Assembly: GCA_030268105.1 (NCBI GenBank)
Contig: BSDZ01000028.1
Span: 451,001-515,000 of the forward strand
Reading direction: 5' to 3'
DNA: 64,000 nt
Origin: Volvox africanus
Taxonomy: Eukaryota; Chlorophyta; Chlorophyceae; Chlamydomonadales; Volvocaceae
Shown here: positions 12,901-23,918 of the stretch, in pieces
Layout: every line of letters starts with the position of its first letter
How positions within the stretch are numbered: the first letter of the stretch is position 1
Translations under genes and position numbers: made by a program
The notes under the pieces: model-generated
What the model was told of the DNA's origin: nothing
What the model saw: the letters and a program-made list of their open reading frames with translations, nothing else
Databases searched by the model: none

Positions 12901-15900
12901 GATCTTCCAGTGGCTGTAGTTGCGATGACGGCGGCAGTAGCTGAAAGGGCGATACTCGGGATCCGGATCCAGATTCGGTCATTCGGTTTAACGCCCGTCG
13001 TGATGCCGCCAAGAGGTGCGCCACCGCCATTGGATCGTCCCCGTCGCCATCGTTGTCGGCATCACCACCACCTGCGCGATAATGGGGCAGCAGCGGTGCC
13101 GCGTACTTATCACGGCTAGCCGCGGCTTGGCAGCTGGGATGCTGGAAACCGAACTGCGGTGCAGGTGATCTTGGCGCCGCCACCGCCGCCGCCACCGCCA
13201 CAGCCGTTCGGTCACAGTGATTAATATCGTCGCTGCCGGCGCTGCGTAACATTGCACCGCCGCCACAGCCGCCGCCACAGCCGCCGCCATCGCCGCTGCT
13301 ACCCACGGCTACAGCTGACGGCGAGATCAATTTGTACTGCACGCCGCCGTCGGTATCCATACAGCAGGTGGCGGCAATAGCGGCTATATCGCCAGGCCGA
13401 GTGAAAGGGACCGGGAACTGGACGTTATGAGTTGACAGCTTTTGAAGCGATGACGGCATCATCGGCACAGAACCTGGCGGCGACACCGCCGCGGCCGCCG
13501 CCGCCGCCTCAGCCGCCTCAGCCGCCTCAGCTGCTGCCGACGCAATCGCAACAGGAGTCGCAGAGCGGGGGGTGATGCGGATGACGGCGGCAGCGTCAGT
13601 GTGCGGCATGGCAGCCAGCAGCTGCTTCGGCTGTATATCAAAAAGCCGGTGAGAGCTACCTGATCCTGATCCTGATGCCGTACATGGAGCTCCGAAGTGC
13701 AGCAGCGGCGGCGTTGAGCCCGAGGATCGCCCGCCGTCCGATCCAGAAAGACATACACCGCCGATGTGGAATGAAAACGCCGAGTCATCTGCAGCCATTG
13801 CTGCCGCCTTCCTGCAGACCGCCGTTTCGTGCGCCTCCCTACAGGCAATCACGGAATCCTGAAGGCCATCACAGCCCGCTGCAGCTGCATGATTTGCGCC
13901 AGCGGCGGCGGGGCCGGCGGGTCCAGTCACACCACCGCCTTCCGATGAGGAGTTCTCGCCGCCACCATGTACGGCATTCACGGCAGCTTTTGTTGGCATG
14001 GCGGTGGTTATTGCAAGTGATTGCAACGGGCGCTTGGTAGTGTCTGGATTTGCCTTCCGCTGAAATCGGCCGGTTCCAGTCGTGACTGTCAAAGCCACCG
14101 GTGGCAATGCAATTGCTGCTGCTGCCGCGGCGGCGGCGGCGGCGGCAGGGGACGCAGCTGCATCCTTTTTCATTAGCGAATCGTTATCCATGCGGGTAGG
14201 CTGAAAGGGCCCACAGACCCCGTCAGTCTGCAACGGCGGCGGCGGCGGCAGCAGCGGGATAAGCCCGCTATCCGGAGGCATTCTATCAGAAAGCGACATG
14301 CCGTACATTGATGTGGAGTCAAAGGGTGAGCCGACGGCGGTGCGACAGCGGGAGACGCCAGGTCCGCCGACCCCGGCGGAGGTGAGCAGGGCCCCATCTG
14401 CTCCGAGACCAAGGAAAGGCATTTCTTGAAAACCAACCACGGTCGATGCGGCGGTGGCGGCGGTGGCGGCGGCGCCGCGACTCGCCGTCTGGCCATACTT
14501 TGGCGCCGCCACCACTTGCAGCGGCGACAAGCCCAAGGGGCCAAATTGGGAAAGCTGAGGTAGCAGTGAGGAGAATGCTGCGAGGTTGGGAATGTTTTGG
14601 AGACCAGCACCGACGCCGCCAGTGCAGCTGCCGCCGCCAGTTGGGAAGTTACAGCCATTGTTTGAGGCCCCAGCACTAAAGGGTTCCTGCTATTGTGAGG
14701 GGCATTCATGGGCGCGATCAGGCACGGCCAAGGTGGGACGTAAGACCAGCTGACTGCTAATTAACAGCCGGTTCAAAAGATTGCTGTAATGCAATTTTCG
14801 AGCGGTACAGTACGGTGCAGTACGGCGCCGCTGCTGCCATTCATTATTTTAATATATTTTAAGCACTGTACACCTTCCCACAAAAAAATGTCAAATCATA
14901 TGACGCCTGGCGAATGGCCGCTGACATAATCCAGGATCTTTTTAATTCAAAATCAATTATCCTGATGTCTTGAATGTCAGAAACCTGGAAAGATCCAAAA
15001 CATCGGTAAGAGAAAGCGATGGCTAGTAACCAAAATATCCATTCAGCGCTTACCTCTCCCTGCCGGGCCTTCTTTCGGGCCCTATAGCCTCTGAAGTACT
15101 CCCTAATGGATCCGACGGACCGCAGGCACTTTGCGTGCGTCCGGGTCTCCTCCAGGGAGGGTGCGTGCGGGCCCCAGCAGGCCGCCGCATGGGCCGAGTA
15201 CCAGGAGTTGACCGCCTCGGCCGAGGGGCGTTTTCCCGTCCGTTCTAGCTCTGCGCGCCACCAGTCTGCGCAGTTCGTCGAATGAAAAAATATTAAGTTA
15301 CAATAATTATTTTTATTTCTATTTACATACATATACTAAGTATATATCATCTTTCGGGATGTAATAATCAAACGCAATACAGAAACGCACTCGGGCAAAG
15401 TTTTCGGGCGGGGGCTCAAAGTTTTAGATAATGGATTTAACAGGATCCTAAAAAGCAGTCAAATGCAGGCCGCTTGTCATGAACGCAATTCACATTTTAA
15501 AATAAAATTCATAAGGATGAAATTAATTTATATTCAGTTATATTCAGTTAACGCACCATTGAACGTCCCCCAGAACTGCACTGGTCGACGGCTTCCAGGG
15601 CGCTTCGTGCCACCGCCGCTGCCAGCGCCCGTGCCGCCCTGCGAGCCGTCCTCGCCGCAATTCCCGAACGGACTCGCCGCCCTGCCGCCATCCTTCCCCT
15701 CCCGATACCTTCTTGCCACAGCAGCACCGCCATTGTCACCACCACCGCCACTGCCGCCATCACCACCATCATCAACAACAACAGCACCGCCACTGCCGCT
15801 TCCACTACCGCCACAGGCGCTGCCGCCGCCGCCGACGCAGGTGCTTCCGCCAGCTGTGGTAGCAGCCGCGGCGGTTGTGGCAGAAGCCGGCGGCATATCT

Positions 15901-16241
15901 AGCTCCCCGCCAGAGCCGATGTGGCTTCTAGGGAGTTGTCGTGGAAAGGTATCGAACGGGATGGTCCTGCTGGCGCTAACGCCCCGACAGCCCATGGCTT
16001 CCTCGATCTCAGAGGAGGGCTCGTCCTCCGTGAAGAAGGCATGCTCGGCCATCAGCGCTCCTTCGGCATTTGAAACGGGCTCCGCTTCATCGCCTGCTGC
16101 GGGCTGCTGCTGTTGCCGCTGCTGCTGCCTCTGTAATGAGGAGGAATGTGGTGACGGCGGAAGCTGCTGGCGAAGATGGCTGGATGCCCGGCGGGACAGA
16201 GCCGCCGCGGTGTGGGCTAACCGGGACAGCGGGTCCTGCAT
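9995..16241 (-). CDS. Large Gln/Ala/Gly-rich protein with an unrecognised N-terminal aromatic/basic domain and a coiled coil
   Basis: Four exons on the minus strand (16241-15557, 15265-15054, 14686-11690, 10918-9995) join in perfect phase to give about 1605 residues. Exon 1 starts MQDPLSRLAHTAAALSRR and is Gln/Gly-rich. Across the exon 1/2 junction lies a compact domain, about residues 215-300: QFWGTFN joins DWWRAELERTGKRPSAE, then VNSWYSAHAAACWG, a THAKCLRSVGSI segment and the basic helix REYFRGYRARKKARQ. Nearly 1000 residues follow in exon 3, with poly-Ala, His-rich and poly-Gln tracts. A helix then runs over the exon 3/4 junction (LRHNQLALLLLRAVAM ... DELAQ, then VLEQQGNLQAQLHTQ), a likely coiled coil. 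I do not recognise the family. A nuclear regulator is an inference from the basic helix and Q-rich regions. The 3' end could be extended by an unseen exon. Confidence 0.72.
11516..11562. repeat. (CTAAAT)n-like tract in intron 3 of the Q-rich gene
   Basis: Several copies of ctaaat with single-base variants stand in the intron close to exon 3 of the large low-complexity gene. Confidence 0.8.
12129..12181 (-). repeat. Coding CAA/CAG (poly-Gln) repeat
   Basis: On the minus strand this is an in-frame run of CAG then CAA codons, making a run of about 17 glutamines in exon 3 of the large low-complexity protein. Frequent CAA/CAG mixing suggests selection for the peptide rather than simple DNA slippage alone. 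Confidence 0.85.
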
Positions 16242-16394
16242 CGCGAATAAAATGTGTTCTAGATGCGTTCACTCGACGAAAAAACTGCTCTCCGTGAATT
16301 CTTTCGCGGCTGTTGCTCTCTGTCAGTGTCGTTATCAGCTTGGCGCCTGAGCTTGAGAATTCCTTTGCGGCGCGTTTAGTTCTGACTCGTCAAG
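16242..16394. promoter_or_regulatory. Short divergent spacer / candidate bidirectional promoter
   Basis: Only 153 bp separate the start of the minus-strand Q-rich gene from a plus-strand ATG with a good following exon. If both starts are right, this is a shared promoter. No TATA box was identified. Confidence 0.35.
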
Positions 16395-16475
16395 ATGGGT
16401 AAGGTCCGCGACGGTGATCTCGGACGAGCTTTACCCCGCGTAGATTTTGCACGTCGTTTACAGAAGTATATCGAG
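16395..16475 (+). CDS. Possible first exon of an unknown gene
   Basis: The frame MGKVRDGDLGRALPRVDF continues to YIE and ends at a good donor (ATCGAG before GTAATA) in phase 0, giving 27 residues. The peptide looks protein-like and its codons are GC-rich, in contrast to the AT-richer DNA that follows. I could not find a convincing second exon downstream. It may be the N-terminus of a gene with a long first intron, or chance. Confidence 0.3.
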
Positions 16476-19120
16476 GTAATATTCTCCAGTGATGTGAAAA
16501 AGGAAATCCTGTTGACGCGAGGAAGTAGAGGAGGGATCGCGTGCATCGATATGGCTCAAGACGTCCGACGTCATAAAGTTCTCCTTAGGAATTCATCCTG
16601 ATGATAGAAATGTGTGGGGAGGAACTAGGTCTTAATGCAAGATAAGCCAAATACCGCACACCTCGCCCGGTAGTCATGGGGTGTTCGAGCTCGCCATCCG
16701 TCCCGATATGTCGTGGCCAATGGTGCAATTCAGCGTAGCCAAATCATACAGCATATGGATTGCCAGTAGTAATGTGCTCTGGATAGAGAAGTCGCGAAGC
16801 AGGACCGCTGACCGTCTCTGGTGCTTTTGCCGCGGCTTACCGCGGACGAAATATTCCTAGGAAACAGTATGCCCAGGAGAACCGATTCAAAGCGACTTAG
16901 GAGCTAATGTAATGACATTCTTGGATAGAGCAATGCTGGAGTGGATATTACTTTTGGCGCTACGGTAACATCCCGTGACACCCAAATTGTGGGTCAATCG
17001 AATCATGCAGCAAAGACCCACTATATCATTCAAAGACTTTGAACGTTTTGACTGCGATTAAATGGAATGAGATAGTACCTCTGGAGATGTTGTCGACTCG
17101 TCCTTTCGGCGCGCAACTGGTCGAACTGCAATATTCAACAGCTCTAGTAGCACTATTACCTATAAACATTTGATGAGTATTTCATTTCATGCAACATGCT
17201 GGAAGATAAGCTATTTGGCAAGTAGACCACTTATGTTAAACGTTTTGCAGTCATCGATTCATGTCCCAAATAAGTTGTCTTATCTCTTATTAAGAAGAAT
17301 GTCATAAAATTTTACTCAAATTATTTGATGTTAGTGCGCCCTGGAGATGGCTGACCAACTACAGGCTACATCCGTACCAAACCGCGCAAACGTATGCCTA
17401 GCCTTTGATGCAGAAATGAATTGTAAACAATTCTACAGGAGGTTTTATTATGTTATAAATTGATCATTTATGTATATCCTTTCGTCACTGTGGTCACTCG
17501 GACCACTACGAAAGCGACGTGTGAAGGTTGCATGGTCCTAAGGCTGAGCCGAAGTACTGTAAATCAATTTTAAAATTGTTATTGTTAAATATTTTTATGG
17601 TCACACCGAGGATCTGTCCCACTTTGCGTGCAACACATACAAACATGGGCCGCAATTACGCGTCGTTGGCCCGTGGCCAAGATCGCAATCTTTTACTACT
17701 GAGAGTGATGCATTATTTTTAATAGTTAAAACCGTGAAGGAACCCATGCTGTGCCAACTGATCCGAAACGCAGTTTTGGCCCGCCGGCACTGCTGAGTGA
17801 GTGATGCCGAGCGAGGAGCGAAAACTGGCGACATGGCAAGCACGTTTAAGTGTTTCATCTTAGGGTTCTGTCTTCCGCAACACAAGACAGAATATTTCAA
17901 GGTGCGGTATGAATTCGAGGGAAAGCCCAACGACTTGGTTCCTCTTGGCCCCATAAGCACGAACACCGAGCAACCTTCAAAAGGGTTCAACATCAGTGCC
18001 AAGGGGCAAACTCGGCCGAGAGGCAGCGCCCACCCTTCCCTGATGTTCCGCGACGCAACTGATCGGCCCAGTATGCCTCGAATGCCAGGAATAAATAACG
18101 CGTGGAATTCGGTGTCAAACCGGACTGCACCGCATTACTGGTACCATGTGTTTGACCTGTACCATGTGAAATGTGAAATCTGGTCATTGATGGCTGTTGA
18201 TGCACGTGGAAGAGCCACCCTCTTCGATAGACTGGCAAGGGCTCGCATTCCTTAATGCACTTCAGTTCCCAAATTTTGACTTCTTAACAGCTTTTGGACA
18301 ATACTGTGTAGAAGAATGCCATCACAGAAGCCACAGAGGACAGAAGCAAGGGTAAAATTATTTCGATGCTGTCTGCCCAAACTACAGTCCCTATTCCGTG
18401 TAAACTGGTATTCGGCACAAGATATTTTTAAAAATATGTTTTATACTATTGTGCTCTTTAAAGTTATATGGAAACATCAGTTCGGGCTCTGTACTGGCCC
18501 GGCAGAGCCGTCCAGGGGAAGGCTATATTACTTTGACGACATCTAGAAGCATCAGTTTTGACGCGAAGTAGGATTATAGATGTGTTATCAGTGATTATCA
18601 CAGGACAGGTGCGTTCGCAAGAATTGACTCCAAGGACACCGACCCATGGGAGCCATCGGACACAAGCTGTGTTGAGCGTAGAGAGACGGAACAATATTAT
18701 TTTTTGTTTGGAATACTTTGTATATTTTTATAGTTACCTAACCCGTTCAACCGATTATTGTGGAAAGTACGATAGTTTCGACAGGGCGACCTTTTTGACA
18801 ACCGGTGCAACTACCGGTACTTCACCTGGTTCGACCGCAACTCCGCATGCTTGTGTATTAATAGGTTTTTACCACCTTGATTGCATTAAGCCTCGTAGGG
18901 AACCGCTTTCTGCACTTGACGGCGAGGTGTTTGGTTATATCTAATCAACATCTTACCCTTATCTAGCTGCATTACTTGTCGATAGCTAATTAAATCAATC
19001 AATTATCAAAGCAAAGGGAAAAGCTTTCAGGGTTATCTAGTTACTTGTCCGTGCAATTTATAGGCAACCCAAGTCCTTGCTGATCACTTTCAATTAATAA
19101 TATCAAATTATCCGCGGATA
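16476..19120. other. Stretch without a recognised gene
   Basis: About 2.6 kb of lower-GC DNA. The longest frame, 17797-18255 (+, 152 residues), has no family signature and no splice partners. Part of this may be the first intron of the candidate gene starting at 16395, and the end must contain the promoter of the universal stress protein gene. Confidence 0.5.
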
Positions 19121-21828
19121 ATGCAAAGCTATGGTGGCGCTCCCCTTGGGTCTCCCCCTACCGGACGAAATATTCTGTTGGCGATTGACACGACCGATGC
19201 AAGCGTGAGCGCGGCACAATGGGCAATGCATGAGTTCTATCGGAAAGGCGATACCTTTCATCTTGTGCACGTGGCGCGCATCTTGGGTGAGTATTCTGGC
19301 GCTGGCCGTTGCGTTTCCGCTGCGGTGTTGAGGGTTTGCTTGGCAATCATACCAGGAACGACCGCAGTGGGGCAAACCATCCCGATCTTGCGCCTACCAA
19401 GGCCCTTACCACGGCCTTTGTCCTCAATCCCAATCCTTAAAAAATCCTTCCCAGGTTTTCCCCTCGCCCTCGTGTCTACATGACATAACAACCATCTTCG
19501 TAAAGCAGCCAGCGCGCTGCCTGAGCGCAAGGCTCATATCCCATCTTATTCCATCTTATCCCCACCAATTCCGCATATTCGTAAATAATCATAAATGATC
19601 TGGATTGTGCTCATATATTAGGTTCTGGCTTGGTATTGTAGTGGGTGATGGTGCTTCTCTTCTCTTCCCTCTCCCGTACACTCTCCCGTACCCTCTCCCG
19701 TACACACACGGTCTGGGCGTCTGGTCTCCCTTCGCTCCACCCATGTCGGAGTACCGCAGCACCGCAATTAACCATCCACCACCAATACCACGCCACGTAC
19801 GACGTGCCGGATCCGAAGCCACCAATTGATGAAAGGGCCTTCCTGGAGCGCCTAAAGGAGGACATACGGGAGAAGTAAGTCGCAGAAGGCGTGACGGCGT
19901 GGCAGAGGGATGAAAGGAGGGAGATATGAGGCGCAAGGTAGACTTCGCTTGAAATAGAGATGGGGATGCGGGTATGGAGGAGGGAGGCATGAGGCAGGGG
20001 GTGACCGTGAAGGGCAAACCGCTGGGCAGGTTACTGCCAGCTTTGGGAGATGGTTTATGGGGTGTTGGGTGTGAGTTGCCTTTGATCGCCTCCGCTCGAG
20101 CCCGGTTAGGTTTCGGAGCCTGGGGCACACACGGGGACGGTAGGCTGGGTTTCGGGGCTGGAGTTTCAGGGGTATGTTCGCGGCCAGCAGCAGCGGCCCA
20201 TGTTTCAAGGAAGCATGAAGGTAGCTTTGGAGGCCGTCAACAGAAACCCTTTTCCCTGCTCCCCGCAAACACACACGCATACACACAGACACGCATACAC
20301 ACAGAGCCACAGACACGGTGTTGAGAGGAGGAGATGTCAATGTGTTAGGAGCTGCATTGATATCATGATGTGATGCCGTACTCCGCAGGATTACCCGACC
20401 CATGGATTCCCTCAACATGCCGCACAACCTGCACCTCTTCCTGGACACTGACAACGCCCCGGCCTCCGCGGTCTGCACCACCATTTTCAAGGTACGTAAC
20501 GATGTCGTACCGTAATTGCAACGGAAGGGAGGGCCGAGGGAGGAGTGTTCAGACCAGCGCAGACCTGTTGAGTCAAATTTCTGCTCCAGTACGGAAGTAC
20601 CCCTCCCGCGTTTTGCATCATGAGGTGCAACTTACTCATTTCAAAACCTCTTCCGACATCCTCCTTTACATCATTTCCTGACCCCCATCATATCGACCTG
20701 GTGTGGGGGATGCACGGGGTTCCCGTATCCGTACCCATACCCGTACCCCTAGCCGTACTCGCACCATACCCCACATGGGGCAGTTCCTGGCCGCCCCCCT
20801 CCTTCGAATGAGGTTCTGATGGCGGAGAGATATCTTCTTCCGCCTTGTGTCCATGTTCATAGGGCCCATCATCAAATCCCATGGACACACCGTCCCTCTC
20901 TGTCTGTCTATCTGTCCGTCTGTCTGTCTGTCTGTCTCTCGTGTGTGTGCTTTGGATTACTCAGATTTATTCGTTTCTTTTTAGTTGATGGTTGTATATT
21001 CCCATTTGCTCTCTGGAGCCACAACCCGCCCCATAACTCCCCGGCCCCGCTCCGTCCCGCCTAAAGGTGGCGGAGCAAGTAGATGCGGCGATACTGGTAG
21101 TGGCAGCACATGGGAAGGTGGGGGAAAAGGGTTGGGGAGGGAGGGTTGGGAGGGAGGGAGGCAGAGAGAGACAACCGTCAGCGGTCAAGAGAAGTTAGGA
21201 GGGGACTGCACGCATGTTTGAACCCGGAGACAGGTTGCCTAACTAAGCCCTTCGATGGGTAACCGGTATCCCGCTATTCATGCGTCAAGTCCTCACGGAG
21301 CCATTCAGGAAACCAACTCTAGCCCGAATGTGGATATATATAAACACATCTCCCCTCAACTCCGCCCAAATTTGTCAACAAAAATCACAATCCCGGGGAT
21401 ATTGTGCGATACTACCAAAGCGATGCATTCCAGGCCGTAATGTGCGACTTCGTAAGCGTCTAGGTTATACCTCGTCTCTGTCTTCCTAACGCCTCTGCAT
21501 TTCTCTCATTTTCCACCTCCTCGTCTTTTTTTCTGTCCATCTATCTATCTGTCTGTCTGTCTGTCTGTCATGCATCACCCTGCAGGGTCATGAGGGCGGG
21601 CGTGACCCGTGGGGCGCCTACCTCGGATCCGTGGCTGATTACATCATGAATAATACTAAACGACCGGTTATGGTCGTACGGTCGTACATACCGCCTCTCG
21701 TGTTGCACATGTCGCGTTCCGCTGGGGGATTGACGGGCGGGGGCGCGGCATCACCGGGTTCCACCGCTGGCGGCGGTGGCGGCGGCAGTAGCAGCAAGAG
21801 CTTAGGCGGAGCGTCAGCGTCGGGTTGA
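19121..21828 (+). CDS. Universal stress protein (Usp) domain protein
   Basis: Five exons (19121-19286, 19760-19874, 20389-20491, 21067-21117, 21586-21828) join in phase to give about 225 residues. The protein is a single Usp alpha/beta nucleotide-binding fold: strand 1 ILLAIDTTDASVSAAQWA, strand 2 FHLVHVARIL, then EQVDAAILVVAAHGK in the 51-base exon 4, and the C-terminal block GAYLGSVADYIMNNTKRP followed by VMVVRS. The HGKGH and GSVADY segments correspond to the ATP-binding Gly-x2-Gly-x9-Gly-Ser region of ATP-binding Usps, but the spacing is stretched by GGRDPW, so nucleotide binding is uncertain. The tail is Gly/Ser-rich. Usp proteins act in stress signalling; no targeting signal is evident. 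Intron 4 has a (GTCT)n tract near 21540-21570. Confidence 0.88.
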
Positions 21829-23918
21829 TGTATCGTGTCACGTCGGGTCTCACGTCGGGTGCTGAAGGATCTTCGTGACATGTGCTACTCGTGGTGGTTT
21901 CACGGCATGCACACTCGCATTTCTCCCAACACCCCTCCCCTTACCCCCCCCGAGCTAAAAAGCTTGATCAAGGGCGTGGGTGAAGGATGGCGCGTGACGG
22001 ACCGTGCGTATGTGTCTGTGTGTGTGCGTCGGTCTTTTTGGTATTTTGAGGGTTCAACTCTGCAAGGCAGGCGCTGTGTATCTGTGCATCTCGGCGAGGG
22101 GGCGGGGTTCTGTGTGTGGGTATGTGTGTGTGTGTTTACACCCCTGACGTATAGTGTATTTCGGAGCATGAGGAGGAATGCGATAATTGGATCCGTGCAT
22201 TGCCCCCACCCCTATACACACACACACAGCGTGAGGCCGACCTCCTTCTTGGTTCAAGTAGGCTGGGGGTTGGGAGGGTGTTTCTGAATTCGCGCAAGGA
22301 AGGTACCTTGCATGGGGGATACCCCAAGACAACGGACTGAGGACTGATCAGCCAACCAGGCGATGGCGGGTGCAGCGGTGAGCTGCTGGTTGGATGGGGG
22401 TTTGGAATTTTTGGTAGTGATTCCAAGGGCGAGCTTAAGTCCGGGGCTTGCATTTCTCTATCTTTTTAGGCGTAGGGGCAGAGCAGCGAGGCTAGCAGTG
22501 CCCTCTGCTTCCTGTCTTTCACATGAACGGATTTTCCTGAAAAGGAATCGTCGTTTATGCACACGGACACATACGAAACCGGTACCATCGTACAACAACA
22601 ACGGCAACAACTCATGGCCATTGCTGAAGTTATATTAAACCTTTTTCTGCGCACCCGTATAAGTAAAGAGTATGTTTCTGGATTAGATTTCGTCTTCTTG
22701 CATCGGATGAGGCGAGGGCTAGAAAAAACAGTTTTTCCTTGAGATGCGAGTTTGAGTAGAGCCCCAATGATAAAAATCCGAGATCTGTACGAAGATCTGT
22801 ATCAGTTACTAAAAGGTGGTATTACCATGTGGACTTCATCTTGACGACGTGGGCTTCATTGAGCGCCGCCGGAGGATAAGGCCTTGTCCCCGTCGCCGTG
22901 TTACCTTCCTGCCGACCCACAACATGGGACCCACGCAATACGACGTGGCAATCATTACGTATGATGTGTTGCTGCCCCCCCTGAGGGTGGTGGTAGTGGG
23001 GTGGACGAAGCAGTGGCCACAGTCCCATCGGGTTCGCATCTGCATCATTCACATGGAGGTGTTCCAGAACATGCAACCGATTATGTCCGTACGTGGTGGT
23101 GCCCTCCCAACCACCCAGCCACTGGCGAATTTCGACTTGTACGGATGCATGTACGGATGCATGCGAAGGAAGAGGCCCATCCAATATCTCACGAGCTTCA
23201 AGTACCGACGTCTGATGACAACTACTTGCTATAACCTTCTCACCCTCCACATACACACATACACACATGCACACACATTTCAGGTACAGGCACGACTGTT
23301 ATGGCACGACTAATATGCACCTGGAGTTCCAGGTTCTACCCCGACCGAGAGCGGGCCAAAGACCCCAAAGTTAAGGGCAGGGTGCCCCCATGCCGATGGA
23401 CGGTGACGACCCCAATTAAAGTGACCTGCGAGCTGACCAGTAGCGGAGTTGACGCCTTAGTTGATTCGGCAGATTCCGCTGGATGCTGGTGGTGGGTGCT
23501 GAACCTGGGAAAACCACTGATTTCGGAGAAGTCGGCATGGGAGACTGGATGAGGGTGCCCCGAAATACCGGGGAAGGTAGGGACTGCCAGGTTAGTGGCC
23601 ACGGGTGATGTACCCCCCTATCCTACACACAACACATGCACTCAACTTCCTCTGTCGCGCGCTTATTCAAGACTCCTCTCTTTCTCTTCCCCCCCCCTGC
23701 TCACATCCATCGCACTTCTGTTCACGGCTTCTTGCTTGCCGCAGCTAGGACACAGCGGGGCCGCAAAACCCCCATTGCCCTTCAGTAGCACCAACCTGCG
23801 CGGGATTGTGACAACTTCTTGGCGCCTATCTCCCCTTCCCAGTGCCCTTATAGCTGAACCCCTCCCTGGTGGGGCGGGGCCCGTCTGAATCCCCTCCCTA
23901 GAGCGCGGGTCCGCTCTC
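21829..23918. other. Convergent intergenic region with a dispersed repeat
   Basis: The region lies between the ends of the Usp and ABC1K genes. No supported gene is present. It contains a (CA)n/(ACACAT)n tract near 23250-23280 followed by an acceptor-like ttcag, and then copy A of a dispersed repeat. Both suggest remains of a transposable element or a gene fragment. Confidence 0.5.
23421..23612 (+). repeat. Dispersed repeat, copy A
   Basis: It matches 41973-42185 in the same orientation with many substitutions and small indels. Shared words include gcgagctgacca, cggcagattcc, atttcggag/gtttcggag and ggatgagggtgccccgaa. Both copies are followed shortly by a C-rich tract and CA repeats. Coding capacity was not seen. 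Confidence 0.8.

Noticed and set aside
17797..18255. 152-residue plus-strand open frame
   Set aside because: No recognisable domain, no splice partners and unremarkable composition; kept only as part of the unassigned stretch.
22816..23313. 165-residue plus-strand frame and its minus-strand counterpart
   Set aside because: Overlapping frames on both strands run into a CA repeat and show no domain; more likely repeat remains.
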